Below the pieces are notes generated by a model that was not told where the DNA came from, made no database searches, and worked only from the letters and a program-made list of their open reading frames with translations. Made by a program: the position numbers and the translations under genes. Below, one piece after another: positions 34,711 to 43,508 of a stretch of DNA of 64,000 nucleotides. This DNA is from Pseudarcicella hirudinis (GTDB lineage Bacteria > Bacteroidota > Bacteroidia > Cytophagales > Spirosomataceae): contig NZ_FOXH01000007.1 in NCBI RefSeq assembly GCF_900115665.1, positions 113,865 to 177,864 of the forward strand, in the 5' to 3' direction. The first letter of the stretch is position 1. Each line of letters starts with the position of its first letter.

Positions 34711-35511
34711 ATGAAGAGAAATATACTTTTGTGCATTGTATTTTCAAGTATTGCAATCAGCTCATTTGCGCAATCGAATGAACCTCATAAACTTAGTATT
34801 ACTCCTTATCTGGGTCTCAGAAGTGTCGACTGGAAAGAACAGAATGTAGTTGGAAATGCAGGATTTGAGCTTAATTTTAAGCCCGTCAATAACAAATTTA
34901 ATGTCAGACTTGAGCTCAGTGCATTCGGGAGCATGCTAAATTCCCAGACTAAATCTGCTGAAACTTCTTATTCTCTTACTTCTGATTTTGTAAACAGTAT
35001 CAACACTACCAATGCCCCGCTCAACAGTACATACCGTGGCGGTGTAGCACAAATTGATGTGAGTGTTCCTTTCAGACTGAAAGACAGTACTATGACATTT
35101 GAACCATTTGTAGGTTTGGAAAGTAAAACCTGGGCAAGAGGCGTTTCTATAGGCGATGGTAAAGAAATCCAGGAAGAACGATATAAATTCCTTTCACCGA
35201 CACTTGGAGCCAAACTCAGCTATGGTCATAATAAATCAAAGGTAAAACTGACTGTCAGAGTTGCTGTAAGTTATCCTGCTACTTCAAATCTTCAGATCTA
35301 TGGCCGGAATCTCGGTGCACCTTATGATACCGATACTGACCTGACCAAGAGAATCTCTCCTTCTTTCGAAATTGGCGGAAAAGTTAAAAAAATCAGCGTA
35401 AAACTCCGTTATGAATTGATAAACCTGGGAAACTCGGATACCTTGAAAGGCATTTCAGTACCTGATTCAAAGGCTACCATTACCGGAATTACAGTTGGTT
35501 ATGATTTCTGA
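34711..35511 (+). CDS. Outer-membrane beta-barrel protein
   Basis: A 266-residue secreted protein (signal peptide MKRNILLCIVFSSIAISSFAQ, cleavage before SNEPHK) whose remaining sequence alternates short aromatic/polar strands, with LRSVDWKEQNVVGNAGFELNFKPV at the start and the last strand GITVGYDF ending in Phe, as for outer-membrane barrel proteins. No TonB plug or lipobox is seen, so it is probably an 8-10-strand porin-like or structural barrel of unknown function. The open frame extends 16 codons upstream of the ATG but without signal character, so the start at 34711 is used. A TonB receptor follows 88 bases downstream on the same strand. Confidence 0.82.
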   Translation: MKRNILLCIVFSSIAISSFAQSNEPHKLSITPYLGLRSVDWKEQNVVGNAGFELNFKPVNNKFNVRLELSAFGSMLNSQTKSAETSYSLTSDFVNSINTTNAPLNSTYRGGVAQIDVSVPFRLKDSTMTFEPFVGLESKTWARGVSIGDGKEIQEERYKFLSPTLGAKLSYGHNKSKVKLTVRVAVSYPATSNLQIYGRNLGAPYDTDTDLTKRISPSFEIGGKVKKISVKLRYELINLGNSDTLKGISVPDSKATITGITVGYDF

Positions 35512-35587
35512 TTTTCTGTCCTGTGAATCATAGATTTTCTGCTAAATTTAACCGGTAAGAAAACACATTTATTTGGGCATTGGGTAG

Positions 35588-35595
35588 TAGATTTG
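35588..35595 (+). promoter_or_regulatory. Candidate TonB-receptor -7 element next to the start codon
   Basis: TAGATTTG ends four bases before the ATG at 35600. A TTTG at 35572-35575 is only 12 bases upstream, so the spacing is short for the Bacteroidota -33/-7 pair. If real, the transcript would be leaderless. Confidence 0.3.
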
Positions 35596-35599
35596 TTAC

Positions 35600-37861
35600 A
35601 TGAAAACACAAATCTCTACCATTTTTATTTTATTCTTCTGCTTAGACATTTTCGCCCAGGCACCTCCCCGGCACACGCTTACCGTTGAAACATATGACAG
35701 CCAAAGCATGACAGCGCTGAGAGGAGTTTCTGTTTCTTATTCAGCAGGTACTCAAGGCGGGGTAAGCAACTTTCGCGGAGCATTTCCCATAAAATTTTCA
35801 GGTGATTCTGTTGAAATTACACTTTCCCTCGTCGGTTATCAGAAAATAACGCGCTGGGTAAAACCCGGCACAGCCACTCGTATCTACTTAAAGGAATCTG
35901 ACACGCAATTAGGTGAAGTACAGGTAACCGGATATGAAAACCATCGCAAACTTTCAGAAATTCCTGCTTCAATCGGCCTCCTCAAATCCAATGACCTGGA
36001 AAGATACAGCAATACTAACCTCGTTCCGGCTTTGAACACACTCCCTGGAGTGAGAATGGAAGAGCGTTCACCGGGAAGTTACAGAATGTCAATAAGAGGT
36101 AGTACACTGAGGTCTCCTTTTGGTGTCAGAAACGTAAAAGTATATTGGAATGAAATTCCCTTAACAGATCCAAGTGGCAATACTTATCTTAATCAGATTG
36201 AATTAGGGAATGTAGGAAGAATAGAGGTGCTGAAAGGACCTGCCGGAAGTATATATGGTGCAGGAACAGGTGGCGCTATTTTACTTGACTCTCCAAAAGC
36301 GCCTGAAGCAGATCAGCTTCAGGCCCGGACTACTGTCGGAAGTTTTGGCCTTTTTTCTATGAATCTGGGTATAAAAACTCATTCTGAGAAACAAACAACT
36401 TTTCTTAATTATTCAAAAACACAGGCTGACGGTTACAGAACTCAATCAACTATGAAGAGAGAAGGTATAAATTTACAGACTTACTTCTACACAGATCTGA
36501 AACGAACGATTTCTGCCAATCTCTTATACTCCGATCTGTTTTATCAGACCCCCGGAGGACTTACATTGGCTCAGTACAAAGCAAACCCGGCCCAGGCCAG
36601 ACCAACGGTTAATACTGCACTTGGAGCGGTGGATCAAAAGGCAGCTATTTATCTCAAAACTTTGCAGTTGGGAATTGCTCAGAATTATGATTTCAATGAG
36701 CACTGGACAAACAGAACAGCTATCTATTTAAGCCAGACTAAGGCTGAAAATCCTTCTATCAGAAATTTCGAGAGACGCCTGGAACCTTCCTGGGGAGGGA
36801 GAAGTGTTACCAATTACAGATTTGAAAACGGTTTATTTCAGGGGAAAATCAGTGGGGGAATTGAATATCAACAAGGCGTTTCCAGTATTAAAACCTATGG
36901 AAACAAAAGGGGAAATGTTGATACACTTCAAACTGATGATGAAGTTACAGCCAGGCAGTTTCTTGCATTTGCTCAGGCGGAATTTGATTTACCCCAGAAT
37001 TTTTTCCTGACCATCGGCGGAAGTTATAACCGGTTAAATTACAGTTTTCTAAGATTAGGTAAAAATGCAATACTTCAGGAAAAGACCTTCGATCCTGTCT
37101 TTTCTCCTAGAATTGCATTGTTGAAAAAAATCAATTCTTCTCTTTCTGCCTACGGAAGTATCAGTAATGGATTTTCCCCGCCAAGTGTTGCAGAAGTAAG
37201 ACCCTCCGAAGGAAGTTTCAATTTTGCCCTGAATCCGGAAAAAGGGACTAATTATGAGGTGGGTATAAGAGGCAATTTACTCCGACAAAGATTAGTTTTT
37301 GACATTGCGGCCTATAGCTTCCGGCTACGGGAAACTATCGTTACCAGAAGAACTGACGATGGAGCTGACTATTTTGCGAATGCCGGAAATACTTCTCAAA
37401 AAGGCCTGGAAATCGCACTGAAATACCTTGTCAGTAAATCCCTCATCTTCTGGACAAATTATACCTTACAGGAATATAAATTTGAAAATTATGTTACCGG
37501 TGGAAAAGATTACTCAGGAAACAGACTGACCGGAACATCGCCAAATAATGTAAATATTGGTCTTGATTTCAATAGTTCAGGCGGATTTTATGCAAATGCT
37601 ACCTTTCAATTTACAGATAAAATATACCTGAACGATGCCAACACTGATGCTGCAGATTCCTATCAGTTGCTAGGAGGTAAAATTGGTTATCAGAAGAAAC
37701 TGAGCAAACATTTTAAAATCAATGCCTTTGCAGGGATTGATAATGCATTAGATGTAACCTACAGCCTGGGCAACGATTTAAATGCCACAGGCGGGCGATA
37801 TTACAATGCAGCAGCCGGAAGAAATTACTATGGAGGAACAACCTTGAACTGGATGTTTTAA
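35600..37861 (+). CDS. TonB-dependent outer-membrane receptor
   Basis: A 753-residue receptor with signal peptide (MKTQISTIFILFFCLDIFAQ), an N-terminal carboxypeptidase-D-like regulatory domain (about 24-105), a plug domain (about 115-230; SIRGSTLRSPFGVRNVKVYWNEIPLTDPSG, IEVLKGPAGSIYGAGTGGAIL) and a 22-strand barrel ending in YYGGTTLNWMF with the terminal Phe. This is the FecA/siderophore-type receptor common in Bacteroidota; the substrate could be a ferric siderophore, another metal chelate or a small molecule. No SusD partner follows, so glycan uptake of the Sus type is less likely. It follows the barrel gene and precedes a bidirectional terminator. Confidence 0.93.
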   Translation: MKTQISTIFILFFCLDIFAQAPPRHTLTVETYDSQSMTALRGVSVSYSAGTQGGVSNFRGAFPIKFSGDSVEITLSLVGYQKITRWVKPGTATRIYLKESDTQLGEVQVTGYENHRKLSEIPASIGLLKSNDLERYSNTNLVPALNTLPGVRMEERSPGSYRMSIRGSTLRSPFGVRNVKVYWNEIPLTDPSGNTYLNQIELGNVGRIEVLKGPAGSIYGAGTGGAILLDSPKAPEADQLQARTTVGSFGLFSMNLGIKTHSEKQTTFLNYSKTQADGYRTQSTMKREGINLQTYFYTDLKRTISANLLYSDLFYQTPGGLTLAQYKANPAQARPTVNTALGAVDQKAAIYLKTLQLGIAQNYDFNEHWTNRTAIYLSQTKAENPSIRNFERRLEPSWGGRSVTNYRFENGLFQGKISGGIEYQQGVSSIKTYGNKRGNVDTLQTDDEVTARQFLAFAQAEFDLPQNFFLTIGGSYNRLNYSFLRLGKNAILQEKTFDPVFSPRIALLKKINSSLSAYGSISNGFSPPSVAEVRPSEGSFNFALNPEKGTNYEVGIRGNLLRQRLVFDIAAYSFRLRETIVTRRTDDGADYFANAGNTSQKGLEIALKYLVSKSLIFWTNYTLQEYKFENYVTGGKDYSGNRLTGTSPNNVNIGLDFNSSGGFYANATFQFTDKIYLNDANTDAADSYQLLGGKIGYQKKLSKHFKINAFAGIDNALDVTYSLGNDLNATGGRYYNAAAGRNYYGGTTLNWMF

Positions 37862-37879
37862 AACTGTGAGGAATGCATA

Positions 37880-37914
37880 AAAAATCCCGGAAAGGCGAGC
37901 CCTCCGGGATTTTT
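37880..37914. terminator. Bidirectional terminator between TonB receptor and nuoJ
   Basis: A perfect 12-bp stem (AAAAATCCCGGA / TCCGGGATTTTT) around an 11-base loop, with A and T runs at the two ends, located between convergent genes. Confidence 0.9.
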
Positions 37915-37933
37915 CTATATCTTTCAGATTCAG

Positions 37934-38446
37934 CTAGAAATTTCTTTCGCCAGCTTCTCTTTTTCCAAGCATTACAGCCCCTACCATTGCTACAAAAAAC
38001 AAAATAGAAACCAGTTCAAACGGTAACAGATAATCACGGAATAAAACCTGTCCGAGATTTTCAACCATCCCTGTCTGCGTATCAAATTTACCTCCCATCT
38101 GGCTGAATTGAGGGAATTGGGTTTTACGCATCACCGCTACAAGAATCACCAGAAGTGTACCCCCCAGAATAGCTCCGGCAAGTTTGGTAAGATTTGACTT
38201 GGAATCCGGCATATTTCTCCTCAAATCCAGCATCATGATCACAAAAAGGAAAAGAACCATGATTGCTCCCGCATAGACGATAATATTAACTGCCATTAAA
38301 AACTGGGCATTTAACAATACGTAATGGCCTGATATGCAGAAAAAGGTAAATACCAGATAAAGCACACTATGAATAGGATTCTTCGATAAAACAACCATCA
38401 ATGCACTCAATAGTGTCAAGGCTGTCAGAAAGTACCAAAATTGCAT
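37934..38446 (-). CDS. nuoJ: NADH-quinone oxidoreductase subunit J
   Basis: NuoJ is a membrane subunit of complex I near the quinone-proton-pump junction. The 170-residue protein has five hydrophobic segments; LNAQFLMAVNIIVYAGAIMVLFLFVIMMLD (about 45-74) is the conserved third helix with its pi-bulge region, and the last helix (LVSILFFVAMVGAVMLGKRE) also matches. It is the last gene of this nuo block: no nuoK, L, M or N follows, only a terminator and the convergent TonB receptor gene. Confidence 0.94.
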   Translation of the reverse strand: MQFWYFLTALTLLSALMVVLSKNPIHSVLYLVFTFFCISGHYVLLNAQFLMAVNIIVYAGAIMVLFLFVIMMLDLRRNMPDSKSNLTKLAGAILGGTLLVILVAVMRKTQFPQFSQMGGKFDTQTGMVENLGQVLFRDYLLPFELVSILFFVAMVGAVMLGKREAGERNF

Positions 38447-38582
38447 CTTTTATTAGAATTATGAACCGAAATCTCTGTGGGAAGAATTTCCGGTTAGTTT
38501 TTATGTATGAATATCTAAGCGTCCGGATTCAGTCTATTGCTGAATATTTTTCACAAACGAACATCCAGTTTCAAATAATAAA

Positions 38583-39101
38583 TTACTTCCAGCCTTCACG
38601 CAAGTAACGATTTCCCATGTCTTCAACAAGTTTATCTTTTCCGTAGATAACTTCATCTCTTTCGTTGAAAACTGTCACCATTTTATCGTGGCGTAAATAA
38701 ATAGCCTGCTTAGGACAAGCTTCTTCACAAAGTCCGCAGAAAATACATCTCAGCATATTGATTTCATATACCTTGGCATATTTCTCTTCTCTGTAAAGCG
38801 TTTCCTCACCTTTCTTACGCTCATCAGCTACCATAGAGATGGCTTCAGCAGGGCAGGCAACCGCACAAAGACCACAGGCAGTACAACGCTCACGGCCTTC
38901 TTCATCACGCTTCAAAATGTGCTGACCACGGAAGATAGGCCCTAAATATCTTTTTTGCTCCGGGTATCTGATCGTTGCTGGTTTCATGAAAAAGTGCTTC
39001 AGCGTGGTAGCCATCCCGCCAACAATAGCAGGAAGATACATACGCTCAGCCAGCGTCATTTCTCCTTGTTCCAGCACTTTGGTTTTATTTGATAATTTCA
39101 T
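38583..39101 (-). CDS. nuoI: NADH-quinone oxidoreductase subunit I
   Basis: NuoI carries two [4Fe-4S] clusters (N6a, N6b) that pass electrons toward the quinone site. The 172-residue protein has two clear CxxCxxCxxxCP motifs: CTACGLCAVACPAEAI at about 71-86 and CIFCGLCEEACPKQAI at about 117-132. An amphipathic helix precedes them (LKHFFMKPATIRYPEQK). It lies between nuoH and nuoJ with an 86-base gap upstream and a 136-base gap before nuoJ. Confidence 0.96.
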   Translation of the reverse strand: MKLSNKTKVLEQGEMTLAERMYLPAIVGGMATTLKHFFMKPATIRYPEQKRYLGPIFRGQHILKRDEEGRERCTACGLCAVACPAEAISMVADERKKGEETLYREEKYAKVYEINMLRCIFCGLCEEACPKQAIYLRHDKMVTVFNERDEVIYGKDKLVEDMGNRYLREGWK

Positions 39102-39187
39102 CTGATTATATGTTCAGTTACTTTTATTTCGAATGAATAGTAGAAAATAAAAAGAAAGCTTTCTTCAATATTTCCAAAATCTGAGTT

Positions 39188-40324
39188 TTAATTAACGGCT
39201 ACTTTTTTCTTTTTATAAGTAACAGAATCGTAAACGATAATTGCAACCAGTAATAAAGCCACTCCTACCCATGATACAATCATTAACCATCCTGAAATGA
39301 TAGAGAAGCCCGTTAAAACAACATTAAACATTGCTAAAGGAATCAGAATGGTCCATCCCAGATTCATAAGCTGATCGTAACGGAAACGAGGCAATGTCCA
39401 GCGCACCCACATGAAAACAAAAACAAAGAACAAAGCTTTTCCGATCAGTGCTCCTACTCCGATTAAGGTAGCTACATTTTCACCCCAGTGCTCAGCAACC
39501 CATGAGTTTCCGAGGTAATCATATCCTCCGAAATACAAAGTAGCCATAACTGCCCCTGAAATAAACATGTTGATATATTCAGCAAAAAGGTAGAAACCTA
39601 ATTTCATAGAAGAGTATTCTGTATGATATCCTCCGATCAACTCAGTTTCACACTCAGGTAAATCGAATGGCGTACGATTACATTCTGCAAAAGCACAAAC
39701 CAGGAAAATAAGGAACCCAAGCGGCTGATAAAGAATATTCCAGTGTCCGTTTTGCTGAGCTTCTACAATTGTTTTAGTAGAAAGAGATCCGCTCAACATC
39801 AAAATGGCAATGATTGACATTCCCATGGCTAATTCATATGAAATGTTCTGAGAAGCAGCACGAATCGCTCCGATCAGGGAGTATTTATTGTTTGAAGCCC
39901 ATCCTCCGATCAAAATCCCGTAGACACCAAGTGATACAATTCCGAAAACCCAGAGGATACCGATATTCACATCAATTCCCTGCAAATCGATTGTTGCTCC
40001 TCCGCCTATTTCCAGTTTATCCCCAAAAGGAACCACCGCAGAGGTCATTAAAGCCGTAAGCATAGAAAGACATGGCCCTGCGATAAACAACCATTTATTA
40101 GAATTAGTTGGAATAAAATCCTCTTTCATGAACATCTTCACAGCATCAGCAAGAGGTTGAAGAATCCCGAAAGGTCCCGCACGATCCGGACCTACACGAT
40201 CTTGCATGAAAGCAGCTACTTTACGCTCAAAATACGTTGAATATGCCGCAACACCTAAGGTTACTGCGAAAACAGCAACAATAAAAACGGCTTTGGCGAT
40301 GAATAATGTCGATATAATTTCCAT
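39188..40324 (-). CDS. nuoH: NADH-quinone oxidoreductase subunit H
   Basis: NuoH is the quinone-binding membrane subunit joining the peripheral arm to the membrane arm. The 378-residue protein has eight or more helices and the family motifs YSTYFERKVAAFMQDRVGPDRAGPFGILQPLADAVKMFMKEDFIP (about 27-71) and FAECNRTPFDLPECETELIGGYHTEYSSMKLGFY (about 213-246), including the acidic residues of the E-channel. It is longer than E. coli NuoH (325) mainly through the loop and C-terminal helices, which is common in Bacteroidota. Confidence 0.96.
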   Translation of the reverse strand: MEIISTLFIAKAVFIVAVFAVTLGVAAYSTYFERKVAAFMQDRVGPDRAGPFGILQPLADAVKMFMKEDFIPTNSNKWLFIAGPCLSMLTALMTSAVVPFGDKLEIGGGATIDLQGIDVNIGILWVFGIVSLGVYGILIGGWASNNKYSLIGAIRAASQNISYELAMGMSIIAILMLSGSLSTKTIVEAQQNGHWNILYQPLGFLIFLVCAFAECNRTPFDLPECETELIGGYHTEYSSMKLGFYLFAEYINMFISGAVMATLYFGGYDYLGNSWVAEHWGENVATLIGVGALIGKALFFVFVFMWVRWTLPRFRYDQLMNLGWTILIPLAMFNVVLTGFSIISGWLMIVSWVGVALLLVAIIVYDSVTYKKKKVAVN

Positions 40325-40422
40325 TGAAATTTAGTTAACTATTATCTTAAAACTGTATCAGCAAATCATTTTACCATCTTCCCGAACAGAACAATGTCTA
40401 AGAATGATTTCAAAAACCTTGC

Positions 40423-41439
40423 TTAATTCAGTTGTTTTTGAGGAGCTAAGAATGAACGATCTCTGTTATCATCAATTTTCTTATACTGTTCAGCGGCCTG
40501 TTTAATCGGAAATGCAGGCTTAATAGTATTTGCACCATATTTATTAGCCGAAATAACAGAAGCACGCGAAACTTTAGATGGCCCTTCAATAGTCCAGTCT
40601 GAAGTCTTTTTACGGTCGAAACGACAAGTGTTACAGATAAATTCTTTTACTTCTCCCCATTCATTTTTGCGGCCAGTCACACGGATAACTTCTTCTCCTC
40701 TGTACCATAAAGTTACATTACCGGAACATTTATCGCAATCACAATGTGCCTCAACCGGTTTGGTAAACCATACACGGTTTTTAAAGCGGTACGTTTTATC
40801 AGTTAAAGCACCTACAGGGCAAACATCAATAATATTTCCTGAGAAATCATTATCGATTGCTTTTTCAATATAAGTACTGATTTCAGCATGATCTCCTCTG
40901 TGCATCACCCCATGAACACGTCCGTCTGTAATCTGGTCAGCCGTATAAACGCAACGGTAACACAAAATACAACGATTCATGTGTAATTGAATATGATCTC
41001 CTAAATCAACCTGCTCGAAAGTATTACGTTCTTCAACCGTACGGGTTTTAGAAACACCATGTTCAAAAGAGAAATCCTGTAAATGACATTCTCCGGCCTG
41101 ATCACATATCGGGCAATCAAGAGGGTGATTCAATAAAAGGAATTCCACAATACCTTTGCGGGTTTCCAATACCTGTTCATTGATGGTATTTTCAACAATC
41201 ATTCCTTCCTGAACCTGTGTAATACAAGATGGGACAAGTTTTGGCATCGGACGAGGATCTTTTTCAGAACCGGCAGTCACTTTTACCAGACAGCCTCTGC
41301 ATTTTCCGCCCGAAGCTTTCAAAGGTTCATAATAGCACATAGCAGGAGGCGCCACTTCCGGTCCGATCTGACGGGCGGCTTGCATAATAGTGGTTCCCGG
41401 TTCTACCTCAATTGTTATGTTATCTATAGTTACTTTCAT
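40423..41439 (-). CDS. nuoG: NADH-quinone oxidoreductase subunit G, short form
   Basis: NuoG binds clusters N1b, N4, N5 and in many species N7. The 338-residue protein starts at MKVTIDNITIEV: a [2Fe-2S] ferredoxin domain (CYYEPLKASGGKCRGC) at about 35-52, the His-coordinated N5 motif HPLDCPICDQAGEC, the N4 motif CILCYRCV with distal CPVGALTD, and a CDCDKC...CNTC Fe-S domain (about 228-272). It then ends, lacking the roughly 400-residue molybdopterin-oxidoreductase-like domain of E. coli NuoG. Only 98 bases separate the stop from nuoH, so no split second half is hidden here. The frame extends 21 codons upstream to 41502, but ATG 41439 is the true start. Confidence 0.93.
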   Translation of the reverse strand: MKVTIDNITIEVEPGTTIMQAARQIGPEVAPPAMCYYEPLKASGGKCRGCLVKVTAGSEKDPRPMPKLVPSCITQVQEGMIVENTINEQVLETRKGIVEFLLLNHPLDCPICDQAGECHLQDFSFEHGVSKTRTVEERNTFEQVDLGDHIQLHMNRCILCYRCVYTADQITDGRVHGVMHRGDHAEISTYIEKAIDNDFSGNIIDVCPVGALTDKTYRFKNRVWFTKPVEAHCDCDKCSGNVTLWYRGEEVIRVTGRKNEWGEVKEFICNTCRFDRKKTSDWTIEGPSKVSRASVISANKYGANTIKPAFPIKQAAEQYKKIDDNRDRSFLAPQKQLN

Positions 41440-41459
41440 CTTTATTACAATTTGATGAT

Positions 41460-41501
41460 TTGAAAACTTGTAAGATTGAATATCGAAGATTGAACTCATC
41501 A
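41460..41501. repeat. Degenerate 7-bp repeat tract in the nuoG leader
   Basis: On the plus strand CTTGTAA, GATTGAA, TATCGAA, GATTGAA and CTCATCA follow with a 7-base period (41467-41501), the two GATTGAA units identical. They lie between nuoF and the nuoG start codon and account for the spurious N-terminal extension of the nuoG frame. Confidence 0.5.
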
Positions 41502-41532
41502 TTTCAATACTTCAAATTCAGGTATTTTCAAA

Positions 41533-42873
41533 TTATTTAGTCCAACTTGCTCCTTCACGCATGAATACCGCTCCTTTTTGAGTAGCTTTTTCAGGATGTC
41601 TGATATGCCATTCAAATTCATCACGGAAGTGACGTATCGCAGCAGCTACAGGCCATGCCGCAGCATCTCCTAAAGGGCAGATTGTATTTCCTTCTATCTT
41701 TTTAGCCACATCTACCAATAAATCGATATCCTCCTCACGGCCTTTTCCATGTTCAATTCTGTGAAGCACTTTATCCATCCAGCCTGTTCCCTCACGACAA
41801 GGAGAGCACTGTCCGCAAGATTCATGGTGATAAAACTGTCCGAAAGTCAGGGTATTATGAACGATACAGGTTGTTTCATCCATTACCACAAATCCTCCTG
41901 ATCCTAACATTGTTCCGGTAGCGAATCCTCCGTCAGACAAAGATTCATAAGTCATCAGACGATTTTCGCCATTTGCCGTTTTCAAAATTAATTCAGCAGG
42001 AAGAATCGGTACAGAAGATCCCCCGGCAACTACAGCTTTCAATTTATGTCCTTCACGAATACCACCGCACCATTCATCTGCGTAGATAAAATCCTCAACG
42101 GTAATACCCAGCGGAATTTCATAAACCCCAGGTTTACGAAGGTGTCCGGAAGCAGAAATAAGTTTTGTTCCGGTACTGCGGCCTATACCGATTTTAGCAT
42201 ATTCTTCTCCTCCGTTATTTACAATCCATGAAGTGGCAGCAATAGACTCTACGTTGTTTACAACGGTTGGTGATTGCCAGAGTCCTTTTACAGCAGGGAA
42301 CGGAGGTTTATTTCTTGGATTACCACGTTTTCCTTCCAGAGATTCCAGTAAAGCTGTTTCTTCACCGCAAATATAGGCTCCGCCACCTGGTTGCACGAAA
42401 AGATCAAGGTCATAGCCACTGCCAAGAATGTTTTTTCCTAAAAGACCTTTATCATAACACTCCTGAATAGCTTTTTCAAGAATATTCACTACATACATCA
42501 ACTCTCCCCGAACATAGATGTAAGAAGTATTTGCTCCAAGAGCATAACTCGAAACAATCATTCCCTCAATCAGTGTATGTGGTGATTTCCACATCAGATA
42601 GTGGTCTTTGAATGTTCCTGGTTCTGATTCATCAGCATTACAAACCAGATAACGGGGAACGCCCTCAGGTTTTGCCAGAAATGACCATTTCATACCCACA
42701 GGGAAACCTGCTCCTCCACGGCCACGAAGACCTGATTTTTTCACTTCCTCAGTTACTTCATCAGGAGTCATTTTCTTTAATGCCTTTTCTACAGCACTAT
42801 ATCCACCGTGTTTACGGAAAACATCGATGGTCTCAATACCTGGAACGTTTATATGTTCGGTTAATATCTTCAT
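41533..42873 (-). CDS. nuoF: NADH-quinone oxidoreductase subunit F
   Basis: NuoF binds NADH, FMN and [4Fe-4S] cluster N3. The 446-residue protein shows the FMN/NADH-binding region SGLRGRGGAGFPVGMKWSF (about 47-65), CNADESEPGTFKDHYLM (about 78-94), the GAGAYICGEETAL-type GGGAYICGEETALLESLEG block (about 171-189) and the C-terminal cluster motif ESCGQCSPCREGTGWM (about 347-362), with the distal Cys in NTICPLGDAAAWP. The gene follows nuoE with 26 bases between. Confidence 0.97.
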   Translation of the reverse strand: MKILTEHINVPGIETIDVFRKHGGYSAVEKALKKMTPDEVTEEVKKSGLRGRGGAGFPVGMKWSFLAKPEGVPRYLVCNADESEPGTFKDHYLMWKSPHTLIEGMIVSSYALGANTSYIYVRGELMYVVNILEKAIQECYDKGLLGKNILGSGYDLDLFVQPGGGAYICGEETALLESLEGKRGNPRNKPPFPAVKGLWQSPTVVNNVESIAATSWIVNNGGEEYAKIGIGRSTGTKLISASGHLRKPGVYEIPLGITVEDFIYADEWCGGIREGHKLKAVVAGGSSVPILPAELILKTANGENRLMTYESLSDGGFATGTMLGSGGFVVMDETTCIVHNTLTFGQFYHHESCGQCSPCREGTGWMDKVLHRIEHGKGREEDIDLLVDVAKKIEGNTICPLGDAAAWPVAAAIRHFRDEFEWHIRHPEKATQKGAVFMREGASWTK

Positions 42874-42899
42874 TTTTAATAAATTTCAGAATAACAGGA

Positions 42900-43394
42900 T
42901 TATTTTGAAAGCTCTTCTATGATCTCATCCACTTTTTCATTGGTAAGATTCATATAATATTTTTCACGGATCTGGAAAACAGGTCCCCAGCCGCAGGCAG
43001 CCAGACATTCCACTTCCTTGACAGTAAACTTTCCATCCGGTGTGGTTTCTCCTGTTTCAATTCCTAATTTCTTCTTAAGGTGATCATACACATCCACGCC
43101 ACCCATCAAACAACAAGGACCTGTTCTGCAATATTCAATTACATGTTCGCCTACCGGTTCGAGGTGAAACATAGTATAGAATGTTGCTACTTCATAAACC
43201 TCAACAGGTTTGATGTTAAGAAGCCCGGCAACATAATCCATTACTTCCGGACTACACCACCTCCATTCGGCCTGAGCCAGGTGAAGAATCGGCAAAAGAG
43301 CAGACTTCTGTTTTCCTTCCGGATAACGCTTGATGATTTTATGAACCAACTCCAGCGTGTCCGCCGGAAACTGTATCGTTTGTGTATTAACCAT
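42900..43394 (-). CDS. nuoE: NADH-quinone oxidoreductase subunit E
   Basis: NuoE carries the [2Fe-2S] cluster N1a in a thioredoxin-like fold. The 164-residue protein has the cluster ligands in CRTGPCCLMGG and CLAACGWGP (about 89-99 and 130-138), preceded by VYEVATFYTMFHLEPVG, the conserved core. Length is normal for the family. It overlaps no neighbour; nuoD is 114 bases upstream and nuoF 26 bases downstream. Confidence 0.95.
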   Translation of the reverse strand: MVNTQTIQFPADTLELVHKIIKRYPEGKQKSALLPILHLAQAEWRWCSPEVMDYVAGLLNIKPVEVYEVATFYTMFHLEPVGEHVIEYCRTGPCCLMGGVDVYDHLKKKLGIETGETTPDGKFTVKEVECLAACGWGPVFQIREKYYMNLTNEKVDEIIEELSK

Positions 43395-43508
43395 TTTCTA
43401 AAAAATATTAAGAAAAACAAGCATTTCAGCTTCAGAGAAAAATTGCGGATAAACCAATCTTTCATTTAATCCTTTCACAAAGAAAAAATAAATTACATTT
43501 TTCTTCGT

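Noticed and set aside
38447..38582. Search for nuoK in the spacer between nuoI and nuoJ
   Set aside because: The spacer is too short (136 bases) and has no hydrophobic frame of about 100 codons.
40325..40422. Possible remnant of a NuoG C-terminal half after the short nuoG
   Set aside because: Only 98 bases lie before nuoH, with no continuing frame, so a frameshift or split gene does not explain the short form.
43080..43469. 129-codon plus-strand ORF over nuoE
   Set aside because: Antisense to nuoE with its cluster motifs; no independent support.
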